Below, one piece after another: positions 1 to 7,729 of a stretch of 34,351 nucleotides of DNA; position 1 is the first letter of the stretch; every line of letters starts with the position of its first letter. A program made the translations under genes and the position numbers. The stretch covers positions 1 to 34,351 of the forward strand of contig NZ_JASBTN010000063.1 in NCBI RefSeq assembly GCF_030148435.1, in the 5' to 3' direction. The DNA comes from Aliiroseovarius sp. GTDB lineage: Bacteria; Pseudomonadota; Alphaproteobacteria; Rhodobacterales; Rhodobacteraceae. Below the pieces are notes generated by a model. It did no database searches, had not been told where the DNA came from, and was given only the letters and a program-made list of their open reading frames with translations.

Positions 1-1033
1 TCTCATCAGCCGGATCGAAGGCGGCGCCCGCATCGGTAAACAGACCGGCGGTACCGACCGCGCGGGTCATGTCCAGCAACGGATCCTGGAACCGCTCGAC
101 CAGATCTCGGGCAAAGGCATCCAGGTCAGCCTGGGCCGCCACCCCGCGCACATCGCGAATCTCGAAGGCTGCCGCCAGGGTGCCGCCAGCGAAGGGGTTC
201 CGCGCCCGGCCATCCGGCGAAGGCATGGCCATGCCATTCAGCGTCAGGCCGGACAGCGCCCCGGAGCTCTGTGTCATCTCGGGCACGATCAGATTGCTAG
301 CGGGGTCAAAACCGATGGTCGCTGCCTTGCCATCCAAAAGGACCGCGCCACCATCTGTATAAAGCGCGACCATGCCGTTTTCCCGGGGCGTCTGGCGCAG
401 CGGGACGATGGGCGACAGAAGGTCGATCTCCTGCTGTCGCAGATCCATCAGGGACGAGGGGTCCTGGCCCCGTGCAACGCTTTCCTGGATTTCGTAATTC
501 AGCGTCTCGATTCGCTTCAATCCCTCATTGAGCGCAGTTACCTGGTTGCCAATGCTGGTGTCGGCCTGCTTGCGGGCGGTCTGGATGCCGGAACTGGCGC
601 CGTTGATATGGCTGACCAGATCATGCGCTGCATCAAGACCCGCGTTCAGCCGCGCCTCGCTGTCGGGGCGCGAACTGGCCTCGATCAGGGAGGCCTCGAA
701 TTGGGCGAGGCGGCCGGAGAGCGAACCGGTATCCTCCGGCGGGCCAACGAGGCGTTCGAGATCGTTCAGGAACGTCGCAAGGGCGCTGTCATACCCCGTT
801 CCGGCGTCGGACAGGACACGGTCATTGATCACACCCTGGTCCGCGTTGCGCACCACCGCCTTGACCGCCACACCGCCCGTAGTCCCGCCCAGGTGCTGCG
901 AGGACAGCTCGAGTTGGCGGGTGGCGTAGCCGGGCGTATTGGCGTTGGCGACATTCGCCGAGACGACCTCGGTCGCACGCGCGGTGGCGGTCAGCCCGGA
1001 CAGGGCATTGTTGAGTGATCCGGCAATTGTCAT
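1..1033 (-). CDS. flgK: Flagellar hook-associated protein 1 FlgK, C-terminal part outside the window
   Basis: FlgK forms the first junction ring between the flagellar hook and filament and is exported through the flagellar type III apparatus. The visible 344 residues begin MTIAGSLNNALSGL and contain the N-terminal rod/hook helix with the ANVANANTPGYATR signature (about residues 27-40) shared by axial flagellar proteins. A long helical stretch follows, with QARKQADTS-like sequence and a conserved LNYEIQESVARGQDPSSLMD region typical of FlgK. The frame is open to base 1, so the C-terminus is missing. The start ATG at 1031-1033 has a GGAGG ribosome site seven bases upstream. It lies 30 bp downstream of flgE on the same strand, so the two are very probably co-transcribed. 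Identification is by motif and context. Confidence 0.93.
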   Translation of the reverse strand, partial: MTIAGSLNNALSGLTATARATEVVSANVANANTPGYATRQLELSSQHLGGTTGGVAVKAVVRNADQGVINDRVLSDAGTGYDSALATFLNDLERLVGPPEDTGSLSGRLAQFEASLIEASSRPDSEARLNAGLDAAHDLVSHINGASSGIQTARKQADTSIGNQVTALNEGLKRIETLNYEIQESVARGQDPSSLMDLRQQEIDLLSPIVPLRQTPRENGMVALYTDGGAVLLDGKAATIGFDPASNLIVPEMTQSSGALSGLTLNGMAMPSPDGRARNPFAGGTLAAAFEIRDVRGVAAQADLDAFARDLVERFQDPLLDMTRAVGTAGLFTDAGAAFDPADE

Positions 1034-1063
1034 GCCTTAACCTCCGTTTCCCACCCCGGAGCG

Positions 1064-2371
1064 TTAACGTTTGATATTCGTGGTTTCCTGCAGCATCTCG
1101 TCCACGGTCTGGATGACCTTGGCATTGGAACTGTAGGCCCGCTGGGTCTGGATCAGATTGGTCAGCTCGCCGGCCACATCTGTGGTCGAACCCTCGCGGG
1201 CGAAACCGATCACCTCGCCGGTCGGACCGTCACCAGCATCCCAGAGGAAAAAGGAACCGGACTGCACCGAGACCTGATAGGACTGGTTCGACAACGAGAT
1301 CAGCCCGTTCGGATTTGGCACATCGACCAGCGGCACCTGATAGATGGAACGCGTGAAGCCGGTGTCATAGGTGGCTGTCACCAGACCATCCTCGTCGATC
1401 TCGACCGCCGTCAGGTTGCCCACGGGCGAGCCGTCCTTGGTGATCTGGGTCGGCGCGAAACTGTCGGACAGCTGGGTCAAGCCATTGGTATCGCCGATCC
1501 GGCCGATGGTCATGGCGAGCGGTCCGCCGGCCACGGTCAGGGCGAGTTCACCCGTAGAGGGGTCATAGGCGCCGCCCGAGGTCACTGTCACCGAAGCCAG
1601 CGTGCCCCCATTGGCACGGGTGTCGTCGAAGGTCAGTACATATTCCCCGATCACCGCCCCACCCGAGGCACTGTCACTGATCACCATTGTCCATTCATTC
1701 GACGAACCGGTGGCCGGAACGGTCGGCGTGAAGGTGACATCAAGCGATTCGGAGGTTCCGAGGTTGCCGAAATACTCGACCGACAGCGGCAGCGCAGTGC
1801 CAGCCGATCCGGCCCCGGTATCAACGGCGGGCAGGTTCACCCCTAGGTTCATTTGCGTGGTCGGATCACCGGCGCTCTGGTTCGAGTTGATCACGATCGG
1901 TTCGAGCCCGTTCGCGGTGTCGCGCGGGAACGTGCCTACTGTGCCATCGGCATCCGCGGGCCAGCCCAGCAACACCAGGCCGGTTTCCGTCTTCAACACC
2001 CCTTCGGCATCGGTGCGGAACGACCCGGTCGTGGTCATCATCATCGGTCGTTCGCCCGAAGACGTATCCAGGTAAACCTCCTGCGTGACCGGCAGCATGC
2101 CATTGCCCGCAATCGCGATATCGAGCGGGTTCGAGGTCGAGATCAGCGGACCGTGTTCATCAATCAGGCGCGAGGTCGTGGTGCGCACGCCCCCGGCGGA
2201 ATAGGTGCCCGCCCCGGCGATCCCGCCAATCACCATGCTTTCGAAATCCGCCGAGGCGGTCTTGTAGCCGAATGTCGAGGAATTCGCGATATTGTCTGAA
2301 ATCGTCGCCAATTTGGTCGCATTGGCATTCAGGCCGGCAACGCCGGCACTCAGCGAGGAGGAAATCGTCAT
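1064..2371 (-). CDS. flgE: Flagellar hook protein FlgE
   Basis: FlgE (435 aa) is the structural subunit of the flagellar hook. The N-terminus (MTISSSLSAGVAGLNANATKL, then SDNIANSSTFGYKTA at about residues 26-40) is the conserved rod/hook helix and SDNIAN motif. The C-terminus (LTNLIQTQRAYSSNAKVIQT and MLQETTNIKR) is the matching C-terminal axial helix. The middle is rich in Gly, Thr, Ser and Asp, as expected for surface domains D1/D2. The length suits short alphaproteobacterial hook proteins. It sits between motB and flgK on the same strand, an arrangement expected in Rhodobacteraceae flagellar clusters. Nothing looks damaged. Confidence 0.95.
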   Translation of the reverse strand: MTISSSLSAGVAGLNANATKLATISDNIANSSTFGYKTASADFESMVIGGIAGAGTYSAGGVRTTTSRLIDEHGPLISTSNPLDIAIAGNGMLPVTQEVYLDTSSGERPMMMTTTGSFRTDAEGVLKTETGLVLLGWPADADGTVGTFPRDTANGLEPIVINSNQSAGDPTTQMNLGVNLPAVDTGAGSAGTALPLSVEYFGNLGTSESLDVTFTPTVPATGSSNEWTMVISDSASGGAVIGEYVLTFDDTRANGGTLASVTVTSGGAYDPSTGELALTVAGGPLAMTIGRIGDTNGLTQLSDSFAPTQITKDGSPVGNLTAVEIDEDGLVTATYDTGFTRSIYQVPLVDVPNPNGLISLSNQSYQVSVQSGSFFLWDAGDGPTGEVIGFAREGSTTDVAGELTNLIQTQRAYSSNAKVIQTVDEMLQETTNIKR

Positions 2372-2466
2372 AAGGTGCGCCTTTCTGCTGCATCAACCCC
2401 TTGTCATTGCCCAGACATAGCAAGCCGCCCTTAACAGCCCCCTAACGGCTAAAATCCGACCTATCC

Positions 2467-3294
2467 CTATCTGGCCGCCCGGTCTGACCGGAGCAGGATC
2501 AGCTCGATCCGATTGTTGCGCACCGCCATCGGATTGCGCGCCACCGGATTGCGGTCGGCATGGCCGGTCACTCGCTGCACGCGATCAGGTGCAAACCCCT
2601 CGGTCTCGAGCAGTTTGCGCGTCATTGCCGCGCGGTCGGCGGATAGATCCCAGGACGGGTTGTCGGCCACGACGATCGGCTGCGCGCGCACATGGCCACC
2701 CAGCGCCAAATCGTTTTCCACGAGTGCAAAGACCCGGGACATCATGCCGGCAAGCTCGGCCATGACCGGCATAGGTACAGCGGTCCCGTCCTCGAACAAA
2801 GGTTCCCCGGCCAGGTCGAACAGCTCGATAACCAGGCCTTCATCTGTTACCTGTGTCACGATGTGGCGCATCGCCCTGTCGCCGATCATGCTTTCACCGG
2901 CCTGACCCGAGAGCATCTCTTCGATCTCTTCGAGCATCGCAGACTCGCCCGCGTCACCGGCGCGCGTGCCTTCGCCGCTTTCACCGGGGAAACGCGGCAG
3001 GCCGCCATAGCCGGTCTGGGCCAGGGTTTCCTCGGTAAAGACCGAATCGCCGCCAAAGGAGCCATCACCACCGCCGGACACCCGGTTCACCGGAATCGTC
3101 GGGCTGAAATAGTCCGCGATCCCCTTTCTTTGCTTTTCCGTCGTAGCATTCAGAAGCCACATCAACATGAAAAAGGCCATCATGGCGGTCACGAAATCGG
3201 CGTAAGCCACCTTCCAGGCACCACCGTGGTGCCCATCGCCACCAACTTTTTTGACCTTCTTGATGATGATCGGCGCATTTGATTGCGCGGCCAT
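2467..3294 (-). CDS. motB: Flagellar stator protein MotB
   Basis: MotB (275 aa) is the peptidoglycan-anchoring half of the MotAB stator that feeds protons to the flagellar motor. A basic cytoplasmic N-terminus (IIIKKVKKVGGDGHHGG) precedes a single membrane helix that starts AYADFVTAMMAFFML. Asp33 in YADF corresponds to the essential proton-binding aspartate. The plug/linker is Gly- and acid-rich (about residues 60-130), and the C-terminal OmpA-like domain (about 150-270) ends with GHADRNPV...NNRIELILLR. The start ATG at 3292-3294 is preceded by GAGGTGGTGGG. MotA is not in the window, so it must be encoded elsewhere. Downstream lie flgE and flgK on the same strand. Confidence 0.95.
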   Translation of the reverse strand: MAAQSNAPIIIKKVKKVGGDGHHGGAWKVAYADFVTAMMAFFMLMWLLNATTEKQRKGIADYFSPTIPVNRVSGGGDGSFGGDSVFTEETLAQTGYGGLPRFPGESGEGTRAGDAGESAMLEEIEEMLSGQAGESMIGDRAMRHIVTQVTDEGLVIELFDLAGEPLFEDGTAVPMPVMAELAGMMSRVFALVENDLALGGHVRAQPIVVADNPSWDLSADRAAMTRKLLETEGFAPDRVQRVTGHADRNPVARNPMAVRNNRIELILLRSDRAAR

Positions 3295-3683
3295 CCCACC
3301 ACCTCATTTTTTCACCCGAGGATGACGCTAGCAGGGTGGCGTAAAGATCGACTTAACCTTTCAAATTGCGCCGATATTCTCTTACGGAAGTGTGTCGAGC
3401 CCGCGCACCGGGCCGATCATCCCCATGACCTTGCCCGCGGTCAGCAGCGTACCATCAGCAAGAAACGCGTCATCAGGACCGCGGTCAGCGTGAAACTGCC
3501 CGAAGCGACGGCACCCAACCCGGTCCGGCCTGCGGCCACGCATGCCTTGAACATGACACCCGCCGCTTTCTCTTGACTTCGTTGCATCTGAAACAATATC
3601 CTCCGAACCACGCAACAGGAAATGCATAACATGTGCAGCAATTCTGCCAGCAGCCCGTGTGCAGGCAGAGTCGGGGAGACGAG
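3295..3683. other. Intergenic region between divergent motB and hmgA
   Basis: This 389-bp gap separates motB (minus) from hmgA (plus) and must hold both promoters. A TTGACT at 3573-3578 followed 15 bp later by CAATAT at 3594-3599 is a weak sigma-70-like candidate for hmgA. On the minus strand between about 3380 and 3560, two adjacent frames give protein-like sequence (AAGRTGLGAVASGSFTLTA in one, ADGTLLTAGKVMGMIGPVRG in the other). They would join into one small protein only through a frameshift near 3480. I cannot tell a decayed small gene from chance open frames in GC-rich DNA and do not call a gene here. Confidence 0.4.
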
Positions 3684-5036
3684 ATGAACACGCAAGACGC
3701 CGCGCGCCGGATGATCACCGCAGCCACCACGGTTGGCACGACGGAAGGCTACATGCCCGGCTGGGCCAATGACTTCGAGACCGAGGCCCTGCCCGGTGCC
3801 CTGCCCCAGGGCATGAACAGCCCGCAGCGCTGCGACTATGGCCTCTACGGTGAACAGCTGTCCGGCACCGCCTTTACCGCCAACCCGCCCGAACGCACCT
3901 GGTGCTATCGTATCCGTCCGGCGGTGAAACACTCGGCCCGTTATACCAAGATCGACGTGCCCTACTGGAAAAGCGCGCCCTGCGTGGACCCGGAGGTCAT
4001 CTCGCTGGGCCAGTACCGCTGGAACCCGGTCGAAGCCACGGAAGGCCTGAATTGGATCACCGGCATGCGCACCATGACCACGGCCGGGGATGTGAACACC
4101 CAGGTCGGCATGGCCTCGCATATCTACCTTGTGACCGAGAGCATGGTGGATGATTACTTCTTCTCGGCCGACAGCGAACTGCTGGTCGTGCCGCAGGAAG
4201 GCCGCCTGCGCTTCTACACCGAACTGGGCATCATCGACCTTGAGCCCAAGGAGATCGGCATCATCCCCCGTGGCCTGGTCTACCGTGTCGAGCTGGTGGA
4301 CGGCCCCGCGCGCGGCTTCGTCTGCGAGAACTACGGCAAGAAATTCGAACTGCCGGGCCGCGGTCCGATCGGCGCCAACTGCATGGCCAATCCGCGTGAT
4401 TTCAAGGCGCCAGTGGCGGCGTTTGAGGACCGCGAGGTGCCTTCGACCATCACCATCAAATGGTGCGGCCAGTTCCACAAGACCGAGATTGGCCAGTCGC
4501 CGCTGGACGTGGTGGCCTGGCACGGCAACTACGCGCCCTACAAATACGACCTGCGCACCTATTGCCCGGTCGGCGCGATCCTGTTTGACCACCCGGACCC
4601 GTCGATCTTTACCGTGCTGACCGCGCCCTCGGGTGATCCGGGCACGGCGAACATCGACTTCGTGCTGTTCCGCGAGCGCTGGATGGTGGCCGAGGACACC
4701 TTCCGCCCGCCCTGGTACCACAAGAACATCATGTCCGAGCTGATGGGCAATATTTACGGTGAATATGACGCCAAGCCGCAGGGCTTCGTGCCGGGTGGCG
4801 TGAGCCTGCACAACATGATGCTACCGCATGGGCCGGACCGCGAGGCGTTCGAGAAGGCCTCGAACGCAAACCTTGGCCCGGACAAGCTGGACAATACTAT
4901 GTCCTTCATGTTCGAAACCCGCTTCCCGCAGCACCTGACCGCCTTCGCCGCCAACGAGGCACCGTTGCAGGATGACTACATCGACTGCTGGGCCGATATC
5001 GAAAAGAAGTTCGACGGCACTCCCGGCAAAAAGTAG
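3684..5036 (+). CDS. hmgA: Homogentisate 1,2-dioxygenase
   Basis: HmgA opens the ring of homogentisate to maleylacetoacetate using non-haem Fe(II). The 450-residue product has the family N-terminus ([20 protein letters not shown], then [20 protein letters not shown]). The three iron ligands are visible as His346 (PPWYHKN), Glu352 (IMSELMG) and His382 (MLPHGPD). Their spacing of +6 and +36 is identical to human HGD (335, 341, 371). The ATG at 3684 is chosen over the open frame upstream because GGGGAGA lies just before it and homology starts soon after. About 10 extra residues precede the usual start of the family. fahA follows 73 bp downstream, so this is the first gene of the aromatic cluster. 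Confidence 0.95.
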   Translation: MNTQDAARRMITAATTVGTTEGYMPGWANDFETEALPGALPQGMNSPQRCDYGLYGEQLSGTAFTANPPERTWCYRIRPAVKHSARYTKIDVPYWKSAPCVDPEVISLGQYRWNPVEATEGLNWITGMRTMTTAGDVNTQVGMASHIYLVTESMVDDYFFSADSELLVVPQEGRLRFYTELGIIDLEPKEIGIIPRGLVYRVELVDGPARGFVCENYGKKFELPGRGPIGANCMANPRDFKAPVAAFEDREVPSTITIKWCGQFHKTEIGQSPLDVVAWHGNYAPYKYDLRTYCPVGAILFDHPDPSIFTVLTAPSGDPGTANIDFVLFRERWMVAEDTFRPPWYHKNIMSELMGNIYGEYDAKPQGFVPGGVSLHNMMLPHGPDREAFEKASNANLGPDKLDNTMSFMFETRFPQHLTAFAANEAPLQDDYIDCWADIEKKFDGTPGKK

Positions 5037-5109
5037 GGTGCGGGAAAACCGTGAATTTTCTTGCCAAGATTCTGAAAAATCCTGGATCCGCTAAGAGGAC
5101 AAGACACTA

Positions 5110-6372
5110 ATGAGCCTTCTGAAATCCTGGGTCGACAGCGCCAATTCGGCAGCGACCCCCTTCCCGCTGAACAACCTGCCCTATGGCGTGTTCTCGACCG
5201 CCAAGGTTGATGGTCACTGCGGTGTGGCCATCGGCGACATGATCCTGGACGTGACCGCGCTGGAAGAGGCCGGCGTCATCTCGATCGACGAGATCCCGGT
5301 CTTCGATCTGCCGATGTGGAACGAGTTCATGGACCTGGGTGCCGAGGTCTGGGCCGAGTTTCGCACCTCGCTTCAGGAGCTGCTGGGCGAAGGCGCCCCC
5401 GAAGAGCTACGTAAGACGCTGAAGGCCTACCTGGTTGCCCAGGCCGACGCCACGATGCACCTGCCCTTCGCCGTGTCGGAATACACCGACTTCTATGCCG
5501 GCAAGAACCACGCCTTCAATGTGGGCACCATGTTCCGCGGGCCGGAAAACGCACTTCCCCCCAACTGGCTGCACATTCCGATCGGTTATAACGGCCGCGC
5601 CTCGTCGGTGGTCGTGTCGGGTACCGACGTGCGCCGCCCATGGGGTCAACTGAAAGCACCTGATGCCGAGATGCCCTCGTTTGCCCCCTGCAAACGCTTC
5701 GACCTGGAGCTTGAGATGGGCGCCATTGTCGGCCAGCCCAGCGAAGGTCCGATCACCGTGGGCGAGGCGGATCAGAACATCTTCGGCTACGTGCTGCTGA
5801 ACGACTGGTCGGCGCGCGACATCCAGGCCTGGGAATACCAGCCGCTGGGCCCGTTCCAGGCCAAGGCGACCGCCACCACCATTTCCCCCTGGATCGTCAC
5901 CGCCGCCGCGCTGGAGCCCTTCCGCACCTCGACCCCTGCGCGCGAGAAAGAGCTGCTGCCTTATTTGGCCGAGCCGAAACCTGGCCTTTACGATATCGAA
6001 CTGGAAGTCACCCTGGCCCCGGAAGGCAAGGCGGAAACCACCATCACACGCACCAACTACAGCCAGATGTATTACTCTGCCGCGCAGCAACTGGCGCATC
6101 ACACCACCTCGGGCTGCGCCATGACCGTGGGCGACCTTCTGGGCTCCGGCACCATCTCGGGCCCGACCAAACCGGAACGCGGCTCGCTCCTGGAACTCAG
6201 TTGGGGCGGCAAGGAGCCGCTAACGCTGGACACGGGCGACGAGCGCAGCTTCCTTGCCGATGGCGACACGCTGACCCTGAAGGGCGCGGCGAAGGGCGAC
6301 GGGTACCAGATCGGCTTCGGCGACTGCGCCGGCACCGTGCTGCCCGCGCTGGACGACCCGTACAAGCGCTGA
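5110..6372 (+). CDS. fahA: Fumarylacetoacetase
   Basis: Fumarylacetoacetase (420 aa) hydrolyses fumarylacetoacetate to fumarate and acetoacetate, the last step of homogentisate breakdown. An N-terminal SH3-like region (PLNNLPYGVFS...) leads into the FAH catalytic fold. Residues equivalent to the mouse enzyme are present: metal ligand Asp127 (YTDFYAGKNH), catalytic His134, Glu200 and Glu202 (DLELEMG) and Asp232 (LLNDWSARDIQ), followed by QPLGPFQAKA with a conserved lysine. Length matches the family. An AGAGGAC sequence lies about 10 bp before the ATG. It follows hmgA on the same strand. No maleylacetoacetate isomerase gene lies beside it, which is unusual. Confidence 0.96.
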   Translation: MSLLKSWVDSANSAATPFPLNNLPYGVFSTAKVDGHCGVAIGDMILDVTALEEAGVISIDEIPVFDLPMWNEFMDLGAEVWAEFRTSLQELLGEGAPEELRKTLKAYLVAQADATMHLPFAVSEYTDFYAGKNHAFNVGTMFRGPENALPPNWLHIPIGYNGRASSVVVSGTDVRRPWGQLKAPDAEMPSFAPCKRFDLELEMGAIVGQPSEGPITVGEADQNIFGYVLLNDWSARDIQAWEYQPLGPFQAKATATTISPWIVTAAALEPFRTSTPAREKELLPYLAEPKPGLYDIELEVTLAPEGKAETTITRTNYSQMYYSAAQQLAHHTTSGCAMTVGDLLGSGTISGPTKPERGSLLELSWGGKEPLTLDTGDERSFLADGDTLTLKGAAKGDGYQIGFGDCAGTVLPALDDPYKR

Positions 6373-6603
6373 TCATGGGGCGCTGGATGTCACACCATAG
6401 AACAGGAAGCCGTGGTTCAGGTGGCTGGGCGTGTACCAATCCATCAGATGCTGCGGGCCCTGCCCGCTGTCATCGCCGCTGTACCAGACGCGGATTTCGC
6501 GGCAGCGGCAGATCACATTGCGGCCCATCATCCACAGGATGACCGGGCTGCAGAGAAACTCGATGAACGTGGCCCAATAGGGCAGGAAACGACGATCAAA
6601 CAT
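6373..6603 (-). pseudogene. Truncated DUF2585 (UPF0314) membrane protein remnant
   Basis: The 76-residue frame starts with an ATG at 6601-6603 and contains LWMMGRNVICRC, then QHLMDWYTPSHLNHGFLFYG. I recognise this as the conserved N-terminal part of DUF2585/UPF0314 membrane proteins, which are usually around 180-200 residues. Similarity stops after FYGV at about base 6391, and six unrelated residues later the frame ends at 6373, immediately abutting the fahA stop codon from the opposite direction. The remaining two thirds, including further membrane helices, are absent. I infer that a rearrangement placed the aromatic cluster next to a formerly complete DUF2585 gene. The recognition is from memory of the family pattern; a functional short protein cannot be excluded. 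Confidence 0.65.
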
Positions 6604-6655
6604 GCGGGGATGGAATCATACCGTCCCATGCAAGTCTAGGAAGGGAACCAAGACC

Positions 6656-7606
6656 ATGGCCAAGGCATTCGCGTCCCAGGGGGACATGACGGAAAAGAAG
6701 ATCACATTCGACGAGATCGGCGCGGGGCTCTATGCCTTTACCGCCGAGGGCGACCCGAACTCGGGCGTGATCATCGGCGACGACAGCGTCATGATCGTCG
6801 AGGCACAAGCCACTCCGCGCCTGGCGAACAAGGTGATCGAATGCGTACGCTCCGTCACCGACAAGCCGATTTCCCACGTGGTTCTGACCCATTATCACGC
6901 TGTGCGCGTGCTGGGCGCCTCGGCCTTTGGGGCAAACCAGATCATCATGTCGGACGTGGCCCGGTCGATGGTTGTCGAGCGCGGGCAGGAAGACTGGGAC
7001 AGCGAATTCCAGCGCTTCCCGCGCCTGTTCGAAGGGCATGAGAGCATTCCCGGCCTGACCTGGCCGACCACCACGTTTTCCGACAGCATGACGGTCTACC
7101 TTGGCAACCGCCGCGTGGACATCATGCAGGTGGGTCGCGCCCATACCGCCGGGGACGCCGTCATTCACGTGCCCGACCAGAACGTCATGTTCACCGGCGA
7201 CATCGTCGAGGACCATTCGGCCTGCTATTGCGGCGATGGGCACTTCAATGACTGGGGCGACACGCTGGACAACATCAAATGGTTCGACGTGGACGCCATC
7301 GCCCCGGGTCGCGGCGGCGCCCTGATCGGCAAGGAGGCGGTGAACCGCGCCATCGAAAGCACCCGCGATTTCGTCGAAAGCACCTACAAGCCGGTCGCCA
7401 GGGTTGCCGCGCGTGGTGGTTCGCTGAAGGAAGCCTGGGACGCCGCCCGCGCCGAATGCGACCCGAAGTTTGCCGACTACGCAATCTACGAACACTGCCT
7501 GCCCTTCAACGTTGCCCGCGCCTATGACGAAGCGCGCGGCATCGACACCCCCCGCATCTGGACCGCCCAGCGCGACTTGGAGATGTGGGAGGCGCTGCAA
7601 AGCTGA
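6656..7606 (+). CDS. Metallo-beta-lactamase-fold protein with a degenerate second metal site
   Basis: The 316-residue protein has the metallo-beta-lactamase fold pattern: GVIIGDDSVMIVEAQA, then LTHYHAVR (residues 78-84), RAHTAGD with His163, FTGDIVEDH with Asp182, and APGRGGA (216-222). Zinc-site 1 histidines (His79, His81, His163) and the bridging Asp182 are kept. The canonical HxHxDH reads H-Y-H-A-V-R, and the usual final His of PGHG is Arg219, so site-2 ligands are largely lost. The ATG at 6656 has AGGAAGGGAA upstream; an internal ATG at 6686 also has a good ribosome site. It sits between fahA and an aromatic hydroxylase, suggesting a role in that pathway, possibly hydrolysis of a pathway ester or ring-cleavage product. 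The substrate is unknown. Confidence 0.88.
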   Translation: MAKAFASQGDMTEKKITFDEIGAGLYAFTAEGDPNSGVIIGDDSVMIVEAQATPRLANKVIECVRSVTDKPISHVVLTHYHAVRVLGASAFGANQIIMSDVARSMVVERGQEDWDSEFQRFPRLFEGHESIPGLTWPTTTFSDSMTVYLGNRRVDIMQVGRAHTAGDAVIHVPDQNVMFTGDIVEDHSACYCGDGHFNDWGDTLDNIKWFDVDAIAPGRGGALIGKEAVNRAIESTRDFVESTYKPVARVAARGGSLKEAWDAARAECDPKFADYAIYEHCLPFNVARAYDEARGIDTPRIWTAQRDLEMWEALQS

Positions 7607-7729
7607 CCCAATACCGCTCGCTGCATGAAAGGAGACATGCGGCGAGCGGCCACACCTATCGTTGCAAACGCAATGTGAAAAACGGTTTAAGCTAAGGCAG
7701 AAACCCTGCCCGCCGCCGGAGGAGACCAA

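Noticed and set aside
3353-3377. TTAACCTT followed by GCCGATAT on the plus strand, resembling a flagellar sigma-28 promoter.
   Set aside because: The spacer is only 9 bp, the -35 match is poor, and it points away from motB toward hmgA, which is not a flagellar gene.
3441-4811. 456-residue open frame on the minus strand.
   Set aside because: It lies opposite hmgA, whose protein has all three iron ligands; it is a shadow frame of GC-rich coding DNA.
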